DNA from: Pseudomonas sp. ok272
Lineage (GTDB): Bacteria > Pseudomonadota > Gammaproteobacteria > Pseudomonadales > Pseudomonadaceae
Length of the DNA stretch: 64,000 bases
Assembly (NCBI RefSeq): GCF_900109995.1
Contig: NZ_FOCB01000002.1
Location: 476,981-540,980, forward strand
Direction of reading: 5' to 3'
Of this stretch, positions 15,685 to 23,733 are shown piece after piece. The notes beneath the pieces are model-generated. The model saw nothing but the letters and a program-made list of their open reading frames with translations. It had not been told where the DNA came from and made no database searches. A program made the translations under genes and the position numbers. Numbering within the stretch: position 1 is the first letter of the stretch; each line of letters opens with the position of its first letter.

Positions 15685-16749
15685 ATGATGCATCGTATTG
15701 TCCGCGCCGCAACTATTTGCGTGTTGACCCTGCTAGCGGGCATTGAAGCCCAAGGTGCGAGCCTGTCTTTATTCAGTGACACCCCCGAAAAACTACCCGC
15801 CGAATTCGCCGACTACAAGGACCTCGCCGACATTACCGACGTCGATAACTACACCGTCGAAAAATTTAACCTGGCGCCCTCCTCCACCGTCGAACACAGC
15901 ATCAACAAAGCCAATAACAGGGTCATTATCAAGGCCACTGCCACCATCAACGACCACACCAAGCGGTACACATTCTACAAACTGGACACGTCTGGAAAGA
16001 TCGTCGACACCTATCAGTTCACCCGCAACCTGTTGATTGCACAAAGCACCGGCGATGAGCAGTTGGTAGACGGGGTGTTCCTGGTCAACAAGGAACACAC
16101 CTACTACACCACCTGGCCGCTCGATGGGGACAAAACCAGGAAGCCACTTATTGCGCTCAATCAGGACCTGGCCTGGAGCCCGGAGAAACTGGATGAGTTC
16201 TACGCTGACCTGGTTAAAAAAAGCACGCGACTCGACCAATTTACCGTGTATGAGGCGATCAGCCCCACCGAGAACAAACGGCGCGTACGCAAGGTGTTTT
16301 ACTTAAACTCGACGGGCAAATGGTATGTGTTGTATGGCAACACCTTAAAAAGTGACTACACCGGAAAACAACTGCCGATCTTCAACACCCTATTTACCGA
16401 CTTCACGGAGACCGAGCGCTACTTCGGCCGGTACGTCCCCCCCGCCAACATCCGCATTGCGTACTTTGAAAAAATCACCTACAAAAAATTCGAGTCCTCA
16501 GGCGGCTCAAACAACAACGCCGCGCACATGAATTATCTGTGGCAGGGCATGGGGTACTACCAGGTCGACTTGGGCAACAGCACGTTGAAGTTCAAGAACA
16601 AAGGCACGTTATCGCGCACTGACTTCAAGGGTGAAGACTTCCCGCCCAAGGAAAGCCTGCTGGTTGATTTTGCTTATTACAGCAACCCTCACCTGAACTA
16701 CGCCCTGTTTTCAGCCAACGACACGCTGTACCTCATCAAGCGCAAATGA
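15685..16749 (+). CDS. Secreted protein of unknown function
   Basis: A 354-residue protein with a clear signal peptide (IVRAATICVLTLLAGIEAQGA). The mature part is lysine-, tyrosine- and threonine-rich with repeated strand-like segments (RYTFYKLDTSGKIVDTYQF, TYYTTWPLDGDKTRKPL, KWYVLYGNTLKSDYTGKQ) and no cysteine, so it is probably an all-beta periplasmic or exported protein. I recognise no family. ATG 15685 or 15688 both follow an AAGGA site; a TTG at 15667 is less likely. The AT content of the coding region is higher than in most neighbours, a weak hint of transfer. Confidence 0.65.
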   Translation: MMHRIVRAATICVLTLLAGIEAQGASLSLFSDTPEKLPAEFADYKDLADITDVDNYTVEKFNLAPSSTVEHSINKANNRVIIKATATINDHTKRYTFYKLDTSGKIVDTYQFTRNLLIAQSTGDEQLVDGVFLVNKEHTYYTTWPLDGDKTRKPLIALNQDLAWSPEKLDEFYADLVKKSTRLDQFTVYEAISPTENKRRVRKVFYLNSTGKWYVLYGNTLKSDYTGKQLPIFNTLFTDFTETERYFGRYVPPANIRIAYFEKITYKKFESSGGSNNNAAHMNYLWQGMGYYQVDLGNSTLKFKNKGTLSRTDFKGEDFPPKESLLVDFAYYSNPHLNYALFSANDTLYLIKRK

Positions 16750-16850
16750 ACAAACCAGCCCGTCACGCCCCGTGAGCAACGTCGCCGGCCTGTAACTGCG
16801 CCGGCATTTAAACGTAGAATCGCGGCTCCAACGCCCTACGAGATCGAAGA

Positions 16851-17492
16851 ATGGAAGCTCACCTGGTTTTGACCTACACCCTGGTCGCCGCGGTTTCAGT
16901 CGCCAGCCCCGGCCCTGCCACGTTGATGGCCCTCAACAACAGCCTCACGTACGGCGCCAAATCCACGTTGTGGTCGTCACTGGGCAATATCAGCGGCCTG
17001 TTCTGCATGTCCGCGGCCGCCATGCTCGGCCTGGGGGCATTGATTGCCAGTTCCGAATGGATCTTCAATGCGGTGAAGTTCGTCGGCGCCGGCTACCTGT
17101 TCTATCTTGGCGCCAAACAATTGCTGAAAAAGAGCCAAGTGCTTGCAGTCCCCGCCAACGCGACCGCCAATGACAATGCGCCCTCACGCCTCAAGCTGTT
17201 CAAATCGGCATTTTTGACCGCCGCCACCAACCCCAAGGCGACGATCTTTTTCACCGCGCTGTTCCCGCAATTCATCGACCAAGGCTCGGCGCTGCTCCCG
17301 CAGTTCCTCATCCTGACCCTAATTTTCATGGCACTGTCGCTGGGCTCCCTCAGCCTTTACGCCCTGCTCGCCTCCCGGGCCAAAGGGGCATTGAGCCGAC
17401 CGGCGTTCTCCAAGTGGCTCAATCGCATCGTCGGCTCCACCTTCATTTTTTTCGGCACAGCCATCCTGACGATGCGTCGGCAAACCGCTTAG
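16851..17492 (+). CDS. LysE/RhtB-family amino-acid exporter
   Basis: A 213-residue inner-membrane protein with about six hydrophobic helices. It has the family start VAAVSVASPGPATLMALNNSLTYG in outline and the mid-protein FLTAATNPKATIFFTALFPQF motif typical of RhtB/LysE exporters. Such proteins export amino acids or their analogues using the proton gradient. The ATG has a weak GA-rich site. The gene is followed 10 bp later by a small membrane-anchored protein, so the two may be co-transcribed. The substrate cannot be told. Confidence 0.92.
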   Translation: MEAHLVLTYTLVAAVSVASPGPATLMALNNSLTYGAKSTLWSSLGNISGLFCMSAAAMLGLGALIASSEWIFNAVKFVGAGYLFYLGAKQLLKKSQVLAVPANATANDNAPSRLKLFKSAFLTAATNPKATIFFTALFPQFIDQGSALLPQFLILTLIFMALSLGSLSLYALLASRAKGALSRPAFSKWLNRIVGSTFIFFGTAILTMRRQTA

Positions 17493-17502
17493 CCCCCCGG
17501 GC

Positions 17503-17982
17503 ATGGACAGTGACGTGAAAATAAGATCAGTGCTGCTACGGGTTTTTCTCTATGGCACGTTGCTGGTGCTGCTCGCAGGCGGTGCGGCCGCCTACTTCCT
17601 GGTGTCCGGGTTGCTGCCGGAGCCCGCCCCTGAACCGCAACTCAGTGAAGTCGACAGTCTGCTGGCCGAGACCCCGCCCGAGCTGGTCTTTGAAGGCGTG
17701 TTGGCGGGGAACGCCGTGCACTTCGTTGTCTACGGATGTGCCATCCATCAAATCAAGGACGGGGCGCCGGATCGTCAGATCGTCAAAGTGCTTGAGGCCG
17801 AGTCCTACCCGTTAGGCTCCATCTGTGAACGGCAGTGGCTGAAGGCGGAAAAAGGCGCGCTCACCGTCTGGCTCGGCCGCAGGGCGATCGGTGCCGGAGG
17901 ATGCTGCACCGGCGGTGGAACCTATCGGACCACTGACGGGCTCACCTGGAAAAGGATCAGCCGCGACACCACGCCGTGGTGA
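17503..17982 (+). CDS. Membrane-anchored hypothetical protein
   Basis: A 159-residue protein with one N-terminal transmembrane helix (VFLYGTLLVLLAGGAAAYFLV) and a periplasmic domain. The domain has four scattered cysteines, two of them adjacent in RAIGAGGCCTGGGTYRTT, and a final WKRISRDTTPW. I do not recognise the family. The ATG lies 10 bp after the LysE gene, suggesting one transcript. The next gene is convergent, ending 35 bp away. Confidence 0.6.
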   Translation: MDSDVKIRSVLLRVFLYGTLLVLLAGGAAAYFLVSGLLPEPAPEPQLSEVDSLLAETPPELVFEGVLAGNAVHFVVYGCAIHQIKDGAPDRQIVKVLEAESYPLGSICERQWLKAEKGALTVWLGRRAIGAGGCCTGGGTYRTTDGLTWKRISRDTTPW

Positions 17983-18017
17983 GGCCTGGACACGCCTGGC
18001 GATAAACCCCCGCGCCG

Positions 18018-19718
18018 CTACGGATTGCCGCCTGCCACCACCGACGGGGCCTGGCCCGGCGTGACAATGGTGTTCAGGTCGATGTGCTTCCACGCGGGCT
18101 TGGCCCCCAGTCGCGCATTGAACCGGTAGTTGAAGGTGAAGTCATCGACCGTCGGCTCGGTCAGGGGCTTGCCGTACACCGGCTCAATCGCCGCCAGGTC
18201 GTAGCCCATCAACTGCAACAGCGTGGGGAAGATGTTGTAGTGGCTGGAGCGATCCTTGTTGCCGGCCAGCGCGGCCTGCCAGTCGATGGTGTGCACGCCG
18301 CTGCCCTGGATCACCACCAGCGGCACCAGGCCTTCTTCTTCCACCGGGTCACTGCCGCAATGGGTATCCAACCCCGGGTTGCCGCGCTCATGCAGATCCT
18401 GGCCATGGTCGGAGGTGTAGATCAGCGTGGTGTTGCGCAAATCAGCCTGGGCAAACACCCGGTTGAAGAACTCCCCGACGTTCCACAGCAAGGTGTTCTT
18501 GTAGGCATTGCGGTAGCGCAGCCAATCGTCGGGCTGGCCATTAAACCCGTCGCGCAGGCCCGTGTCAGAGACCTCCAGGAACTGTCCGCGGGGCAAGGCC
18601 GGCCGGTACGCCATGAAGTCGTCCGGGTACTTGTCATGCACCGGAAAATGGGCGCCCACCTTGTTGATCACCACCAGCGTCGGCACGCCATCGTTGAGCA
18701 CCTCGATCAGCTTTTGTGCCGCTGCCATGTCGCGGTCGCGCACGGCGGTTGAGTCGAACTGGACGAACTGGTCGATATCCTTGCGTTCAAGGTTCGTCAT
18801 CAGGTTTTGCAGGTTGCCGCCGGTACGCTGGGCGTCGATGTAGACCGTACGCAACCCGGCCTTTTTCGCGTACTGCCAGATCGAGGGCTGGGTGCTGTTG
18901 ATGCGCATGTAGTCGCTGCGGGTACCGCCATAACGCAGGGTCACGTTGGTGTCGGCGCTGCAATTGGCGATGGCGGCGGCATAGCCGAAGTTGAAGATTG
19001 CCAGCCCTGGACGCGCCTCCTTCAGGTTGCTGTGCGCACCGAACGCGGTGTTGATGTCCAGGTAGTTGCCGGACACGCTCTCATCGATGACCAGCACGAT
19101 GTCATGGCCGCCGGGTTGATCGACGCGCGCCAGCCTGACCGGTTCGCGCGGGCCCACCGTGTTGTGCAGCGACTCATAGGTGAACAAGTTCAGGTAGGCC
19201 AACGGTGTGTACATGATTGGCAGTCCGCGAGCACCCTCGCCGGCCCGTATGAACAGCACCGCACTGAGCAGCAGCGCGCCAAACAACGGCGCCGTCACCG
19301 GCACCCATCCAGGCACCGACAGGCGTCGACGCGGCTTCAGGCCCAGCCCCAGCAGCAACAACAGCCCACGGGCCAGGGACGCGAGAATCACGGGCTGATA
19401 CTGGTCCAGCGACTCCTGGATGAAGCCGGCGGAGTACACCAGCGAGACAAAGCTGCCGTAGGTCAGGTAGCCGGCCGTGACACGGGTGTAGACATCGAAG
19501 AACACCGCCGAGCAGAACATCACCACGGCGAACAGGTGGCGCACCAGCGTCGGGCGGATATACGCGCACAGCCACAAGGTCAGCGCCAACAGCGTGAACA
19601 TGCCGGCGTAGAGCACCAGCGCCAGACTCAGTCCCATGGCATCGAAGCGCTCGAGATAGGCGCTGTAGCTCAGGAGCAAGTACAGGAACAGCAGCAGTTC
19701 CTTGAGGTATCGAGTCAT
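18018..19718 (-). CDS. Sulfatase-fold inner-membrane transferase/hydrolase (phosphoethanolamine-transferase-like)
   Basis: A 566-residue protein. About five N-terminal membrane helices (residues 1-160) are followed by an alkaline-phosphatase/sulfatase-fold periplasmic domain. Family landmarks are VLVIDESVSGNYLD (first metal ligand), NCSADTNVTLRYGG with Thr-257 as candidate nucleophile, NKVGAHFPVHDKYP, and YTSDHGQDLHERG (metal-binding Asp-His pair). EptA, CptA and similar enzymes use this layout to put phosphoethanolamine on lipid A or sugars. The exact reaction is not determined by the sequence. It is divergent from the exopolysaccharide cluster, so a role in decorating a surface polymer is possible but inferred. 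Confidence 0.8.
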   Translation of the reverse strand: MTRYLKELLLFLYLLLSYSAYLERFDAMGLSLALVLYAGMFTLLALTLWLCAYIRPTLVRHLFAVVMFCSAVFFDVYTRVTAGYLTYGSFVSLVYSAGFIQESLDQYQPVILASLARGLLLLLGLGLKPRRRLSVPGWVPVTAPLFGALLLSAVLFIRAGEGARGLPIMYTPLAYLNLFTYESLHNTVGPREPVRLARVDQPGGHDIVLVIDESVSGNYLDINTAFGAHSNLKEARPGLAIFNFGYAAAIANCSADTNVTLRYGGTRSDYMRINSTQPSIWQYAKKAGLRTVYIDAQRTGGNLQNLMTNLERKDIDQFVQFDSTAVRDRDMAAAQKLIEVLNDGVPTLVVINKVGAHFPVHDKYPDDFMAYRPALPRGQFLEVSDTGLRDGFNGQPDDWLRYRNAYKNTLLWNVGEFFNRVFAQADLRNTTLIYTSDHGQDLHERGNPGLDTHCGSDPVEEEGLVPLVVIQGSGVHTIDWQAALAGNKDRSSHYNIFPTLLQLMGYDLAAIEPVYGKPLTEPTVDDFTFNYRFNARLGAKPAWKHIDLNTIVTPGQAPSVVAGGNP

Positions 19719-20027
19719 GGCGCGTCAAGGCTCTTGATGTCATTTGCATTAGGGTTCATAGGAGACTGAATCACATGCTGTTTTTGACATTAGCAGCCCC
19801 TATGGAAAGCGCAATAATTCGCATTTTCCGGACGAAAACCGTCAAAAACCCGTTAACTCATTTCTGACACCAAAAATCCTCTGGAGCCCTTGTAACACAA
19901 GCTATACGACCGTCTATCGCATTCTTCAAAACGCCCCGACGCCCCTAAAAACCGAGTAAAGCCATTATCCAAGGGCACTTGATGGCAATTTGCTCGAAAG
20001 GGATCCATTTGCCACCACGGATTTCGC

Positions 20028-20041
20028 GTCATTTTGATGAC
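20028..20041 (+). promoter_or_regulatory. Candidate FleQ-like palindrome upstream of the exopolysaccharide cluster
   Basis: GTCATTTTGATGAC is a 14-bp palindrome of GTCA-N6-TGAC form, the outline of the FleQ box known upstream of Pseudomonas pel and related genes. Only the outer bases agree with the consensus. It overlaps the likely -35 region of the promoter below. The evidence is pattern only. Confidence 0.35.
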
Positions 20042-20067
20042 ACGATTTGCCAGCGCTAGGCTATACC
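20040..20067 (+). promoter_or_regulatory. Candidate promoter with RpoS-like -10 (CTATACC)
   Basis: CTATACC at 20061-20067 resembles the extended -10 of stationary-phase sigma promoters, with a poor -35 (GACACG at 20040-20045) 16 bp before it. It is the best promoter-like element in the 402-bp gene-free stretch 19719-20120. The rest of that stretch holds no ORF or hairpin I can support. Confidence 0.3.
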
Positions 20068-20120
20068 CCTCTTATCAGTCTCATCCAAGTTACATCCACC
20101 GCTCTACGAGGCACGCCAGT

Positions 20121-20192
20121 ATGGACGTGAACGTATTTGGTACGGGTTGCATTTGCCTGTGGCACGTCAAGCCAGCGAGTGCTAACGCGTGA
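20121..20192 (+). pseudogene. 23-codon remnant of a UDP-glucose dehydrogenase start, acting as leader ORF
   Basis: The ORF begins MDVNVFGTGCICLW. UDP-glucose 6-dehydrogenases start MDVNVFGTGYVGLV, so the first nine residues are identical and then the match decays. The ORF then continues CLWHVKPASANA and stops. Its TGA (20190-20192) overlaps the GTG of the epimerase gene. A GAGG site lies 8 nt before the ATG. The simplest reading is that a ugd gene was deleted, leaving its ribosome site and first codons fused to the next gene and still translated as a coupling leader. A chance resemblance is possible given the short length. Confidence 0.5.
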
Positions 20193-21271
20193 AAATTCTG
20201 GTCACAGGTGCCGCAGGGTTCATCGGAGCCCACTGCGCACTGAGGCTAATGCAAGATGGGCATCATGTCGTCGGGCTGGACAACTTCAACGACTACTACG
20301 ACCCCGCCCTCAAGTACGCCCGTGTGCGCTGGGTACAGGAACAGACAGGCGAGTTCCCGCTGGTACACGCCGACCTGGCGGATACCGAAGCCATGGCCGC
20401 GCTGTTCACCCGCGAACAACCCGAGGTGGTGATTCACCTCGCCGCGCAAGCCGGGGTGCGCTATTCCCTGGATAATCCCAGGGCCTACCTGGACAGCAAC
20501 CTCAGCGGTTTTCTGAACATCCTCGAATGCTGCCGCCACCACCCGGTCAAGCATTTGCTCTACGCTTCGTCCAGCTCAGTCTACGGCGCCAACCAGCACA
20601 CGCCCTACTCGATCCACGATGGCGTCAATCACCCGCTGTCGCTGTACGCCGCCACCAAGAAAGCCAATGAGCTGATGGCCCACAGCTACAGCTACCTGTT
20701 CGGCATCCCGTGCACCGGCCTGCGGTTCTTTACCGTGTACGGCCCCTGGGGCCGGCCGGACATGTCGCCGATCCGCTTCGCCCAGGCCATCGTCGAGGGC
20801 AGACCGCTGAAGCTGTTCAACTACGGCCAGCATCAACGCGATTTCACCTACATCGACGACATCGTCGAAAGTATTGCCCGCCTGCTCGACCGGCCACCGC
20901 TTCTCGCGGCGGACTGGGACCGCGAACACCCGGACCCCTCCACCAGCATGGCGCCCTGGAAGCTCTACAACATCGGTGGCGAGCATCCGGTGGAGCTCAA
21001 GGACTACCTGGCATTGATGGAAAAGCACTTGGGCTGTAAGGCCCAGGTCGAACTGCTGCCGCTGCAACCTGGTGATGTGCTGAACACCTTTGCCGATGTC
21101 CACGAGCTGGAAGACGACACCGGTTTTCACCCGCGCATCGAACTCGATGAAGGGCTCAGGCGTTTCGTGGCCTGGTTCCGTGATTACTACGTATTGCCCG
21201 TCATCCCAACGTCGCTCACCGGGCAATCACTGCGCCTGGACGAGCTCTTGCCGGTACGGAGGCGTTTATGA
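20189..21271 (+). CDS. NAD-dependent epimerase, UDP-glucuronate 4-epimerase-like
   Basis: A 360-residue extended short-chain dehydrogenase. The Rossmann motif TGAAGFIG is at residues 6-13. It has the DNFNDYYDPALK signature of UDP-glucuronate 4-epimerases (CapI/LspL group), the catalytic SSSVYG and YAATKKAN (Y-x-x-x-K), and RFFTVYGPWGRPDM. It would convert UDP-glucuronate to UDP-galacturonate for the polymer. The GTG start overlaps the stop of the leader ORF. It is the first complete gene of the exopolysaccharide operon and overlaps the next gene by 4 bp (ATGA). No ugd to supply UDP-glucuronate is present in the window. Confidence 0.88.
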   Translation: MKILVTGAAGFIGAHCALRLMQDGHHVVGLDNFNDYYDPALKYARVRWVQEQTGEFPLVHADLADTEAMAALFTREQPEVVIHLAAQAGVRYSLDNPRAYLDSNLSGFLNILECCRHHPVKHLLYASSSSVYGANQHTPYSIHDGVNHPLSLYAATKKANELMAHSYSYLFGIPCTGLRFFTVYGPWGRPDMSPIRFAQAIVEGRPLKLFNYGQHQRDFTYIDDIVESIARLLDRPPLLAADWDREHPDPSTSMAPWKLYNIGGEHPVELKDYLALMEKHLGCKAQVELLPLQPGDVLNTFADVHELEDDTGFHPRIELDEGLRRFVAWFRDYYVLPVIPTSLTGQSLRLDELLPVRRRL

Positions 21272-22014
21272 CGGGTCACGAGAAGGGTCTACCGTCCAAA
21301 CAGATGCGGCGCGACAAGCGTCTGGACCCCGAACATCGCATGCGCCTGGACACCGCCATTCACATTCAGGGGCGTGGCTGGATCACTGGCCGGGCCGGCG
21401 GGCGCCCGTGGACCCTGTCTCGCACCAACCGGGTGGTCGCCACCCTCGGCGCGCTGACGCTGCTGGGGATGCTGTCGCCGTTGCTGCTGGGGCTGGCCGT
21501 GATCATCAAGCTCAGCAGCCCGGGGCCGGTGATGTTCGTGCAGAAACGCACCGGTTATCGCGGGCGCACGTTCGGCATGTACAAGTTCCGCACCATGGTG
21601 GTCAACGCCGAAGAGCTCAAGGAGTCGCTGCGTCACCTGAACAAACACGGGATCGACGCCATCGACTTCAAAATCGACCAGGACCCGCGCGTCACTCGGA
21701 TTGGCGGTTTCCTGCGGCGCAGCAGCCTCGACGAACTGCCCAACCTGATCAACGTGGTGACCGGCGACATGCGCCTGGTAGGCCCGCGGCCGACCTCCTT
21801 CAACGCCTATCGCTACAAGGATGCCCACCTCGCCCGCCTGAGCATCTACCCCGGCATGACCGGCCTGTGGCAGATCTCCGGGCGCAGCAACATCGACTTC
21901 GATCAACGGGTCGAGCTCGACCTGAGTTACATCGCCAATCAGAGCCTTCTGCTGGATCTGAAGATCCTGCTCAAGACACCCTTCAAGGTTTTCAGCGGCA
22001 ACGGAGCATGTTGA
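21268..22014 (+). CDS. Initiating undecaprenyl-phosphate sugar-phosphate transferase
   Basis: A 248-residue bacterial sugar-transferase (monotopic phosphoglycosyl transferase) with one membrane segment ([21 protein letters not shown]). It has the family core: [44 protein letters not shown] (catalytic Asp-Glu), MRLVGPRP, and [13 protein letters not shown]. It attaches the first sugar phosphate to undecaprenyl phosphate on the cytoplasmic face. It lacks the multi-span N-terminal domain of WbaP-type enzymes. It overlaps the epimerase by ATGA and is followed one base later by the ATPase-like gene. Confidence 0.93.
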   Translation: MTGHEKGLPSKQMRRDKRLDPEHRMRLDTAIHIQGRGWITGRAGGRPWTLSRTNRVVATLGALTLLGMLSPLLLGLAVIIKLSSPGPVMFVQKRTGYRGRTFGMYKFRTMVVNAEELKESLRHLNKHGIDAIDFKIDQDPRVTRIGGFLRRSSLDELPNLINVVTGDMRLVGPRPTSFNAYRYKDAHLARLSIYPGMTGLWQISGRSNIDFDQRVELDLSYIANQSLLLDLKILLKTPFKVFSGNGAC

Positions 22015-22015
22015 G

Positions 22016-22660
22016 ATGGACGGTTCCAGCACTAAAAGCTTGACCATCGCAAACCCCAGCGAGTCGAACCTGACCGCGACCGTGCTCGACCAGGACCTGC
22101 GTGTCCTGTTCCTGACGGCCGCCAACAGCGGTGACGGCATCAGCACCAGCGCCCTGGCGCTGGCCCGGCAACTGTCGCAGATGAGCAGCGGCCTGGTCCT
22201 GCTGGTCGACGCCAGCCAGTCCGCCCACAGCCTCAGCCAGCAACTGGGCCTGCACAAGGAACGGGGCTTTCGCGACCTGCTGTTCCAACGCGAATCCACC
22301 CCGGCGCTGAACGACTGCATCGTGCAGTTGCCCAGCTTGCCCTTCCACCTGCTGCCCAGCGGCCGTCACGAACGCGGCGACCACCTGACGCCCGAACAGT
22401 TGAAACCGCTGCTCAAGGAGTTGGGCGAGGCCTACCGCTTCGTGGTGATTGACGGCGATCCGGTGTACTCGGCCGGCGACACCCTGGTCATCGCCACCTT
22501 GGTGGACGGCGTGGTGCTGGTGGTGCGCGCCGAGGACACCCGCTGGGAAGTGGCCCAGGCCGCCAGCCAGCGCTTGACCCAGGCGGGGGCGAAGTTGGTC
22601 GGCAGCATCTTCAACGGCCGTAAGTACTACATGCCCAAATGGCTCTACAACAACCTGTAA
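22016..22660 (+). CDS. Degenerate CpsD/BY-kinase-like polysaccharide regulator
   Basis: A 214-residue soluble P-loop-fold protein related to the cytoplasmic tyrosine kinases that pair with Wzz-type proteins. The expected Walker A GxxxxGK(S/T) reads SGDGIST, with Ile-42 in place of the essential Lys. The Walker A' motif reads VLLVDAS, with Ser-67 in place of the second Asp. The Walker B region reads FVVIDGDP. The C-terminus has only YYMPKWLY in place of a long tyrosine cluster. Nucleotide binding and kinase activity are therefore doubtful. It may act as a structural partner of the Wzz-like protein encoded two genes downstream. Confidence 0.82.
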   Translation: MDGSSTKSLTIANPSESNLTATVLDQDLRVLFLTAANSGDGISTSALALARQLSQMSSGLVLLVDASQSAHSLSQQLGLHKERGFRDLLFQRESTPALNDCIVQLPSLPFHLLPSGRHERGDHLTPEQLKPLLKELGEAYRFVVIDGDPVYSAGDTLVIATLVDGVVLVVRAEDTRWEVAQAASQRLTQAGAKLVGSIFNGRKYYMPKWLYNNL

Positions 22661-22684
22661 TAACAGCGGCCAGAGGATATCGAC

Positions 22685-23716
22685 ATGAACGTGAAATGGC
22701 TTGCCCTGCTGTTGCTGCCTCTTGCAGGTTGCTCCAGCACCACCGATGAAACCCGCATGATGCCGGTGCAGATCCTCACGGCCGCACCGGCCAACGCCCA
22801 GGCCACGGACATGCCCAGAGTCGAGCAGACGTTGCGCCCAGGCGACAAACTGGACGTGATCTTCCACGTCAGCACCAGCGGTTCGGCGGCCTATCGCGTG
22901 CAGTCCGGCGATACCATCAGCCTGGCCTTCAGTGCCGCCAGCCAACTCAACGGCACCCAGGTGGTGCTGCCCGACGGCACCATCCAACTGCCCGGCGCCA
23001 ATACCTCGGTGAAAATCGAAGGCTTGACCAGCGACCAGGCCCGCGAGGAGGTCCAGCGCGCCTATCAGCGCAAGGCCCTGTTCCAGCCCAATCGCAACCA
23101 ACTGACCGTGCAAGTGATCAGCCCGCTGTCCAACGAGCAGGACCTCAAGAACACGCTAAACCACCCCGCCACCGGCATGAGCCGGGAAATCACTGTGGGC
23201 AATGACGGCTACGCCAGCTTCCCGGAAGTCGGCGCCGTGCCGCTGCAAGGCATGACGATCAGCCAGCTGCAAACCTTCCTCAACAAACGCTACGAGCAAC
23301 TGCCCGGGCGGATGAGCGTCGACGTGATGCTCAAGTCCACCCAAGGCAACGAAGTCTATGTGCTGGGGGAAGTCGGCCAGCCGGGCGCCTACCCGGTCCG
23401 CCGGCCCATCTCGGTGCTTGAAGCCCTGAGCCTGGCCCGCGGCGCCAATATCAAGGCGCGCCTGGATTCAGTGGTGATCATGCGGCGCACCGGCAATCAG
23501 GTCGAAGCCCGTCACTACGACGTCGAGAAGGCCCTGGCCGGCGACGCCTCGCAGATCGCCTACCTGCAACCGGACGACATGCTGTTCGTACCCAAGACCA
23601 AGCTGGCCAGTGCCGGCGAACTGGCGCGGCAACTGGCGGATGTCGTGTTGTTTCAAGGAGTGGGCTTTAGCTTCGGCTATCGCGTCGACAACAAAAGCGA
23701 CAACAACTCCAACTAA
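22685..23716 (+). CDS. Outer-membrane polysaccharide export lipoprotein (Wza-like)
   Basis: A 343-residue lipoprotein with signal MNVKWLALLLLPLAG|C (Cys-16). It has a polysaccharide-export (Poly_export) region followed by SLBB-type domains (VLPDGTIQLPGAN, ITVGNDGYASFPEVGAV, NEVYVLGEVGQPGAYPV). Wza-like proteins form the outer-membrane channel that exports the finished polymer. The ATG has a GAGGATATCGAC upstream site. It lies between the ATPase-like and Wzz-like genes, the usual order of export genes. The Poly_export part appears duplicated, since two similar repeat units precede the SLBB part. Confidence 0.9.
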   Translation: MNVKWLALLLLPLAGCSSTTDETRMMPVQILTAAPANAQATDMPRVEQTLRPGDKLDVIFHVSTSGSAAYRVQSGDTISLAFSAASQLNGTQVVLPDGTIQLPGANTSVKIEGLTSDQAREEVQRAYQRKALFQPNRNQLTVQVISPLSNEQDLKNTLNHPATGMSREITVGNDGYASFPEVGAVPLQGMTISQLQTFLNKRYEQLPGRMSVDVMLKSTQGNEVYVLGEVGQPGAYPVRRPISVLEALSLARGANIKARLDSVVIMRRTGNQVEARHYDVEKALAGDASQIAYLQPDDMLFVPKTKLASAGELARQLADVVLFQGVGFSFGYRVDNKSDNNSN

Positions 23717-23733
23717 CTCGCAGGGGAATGAAC

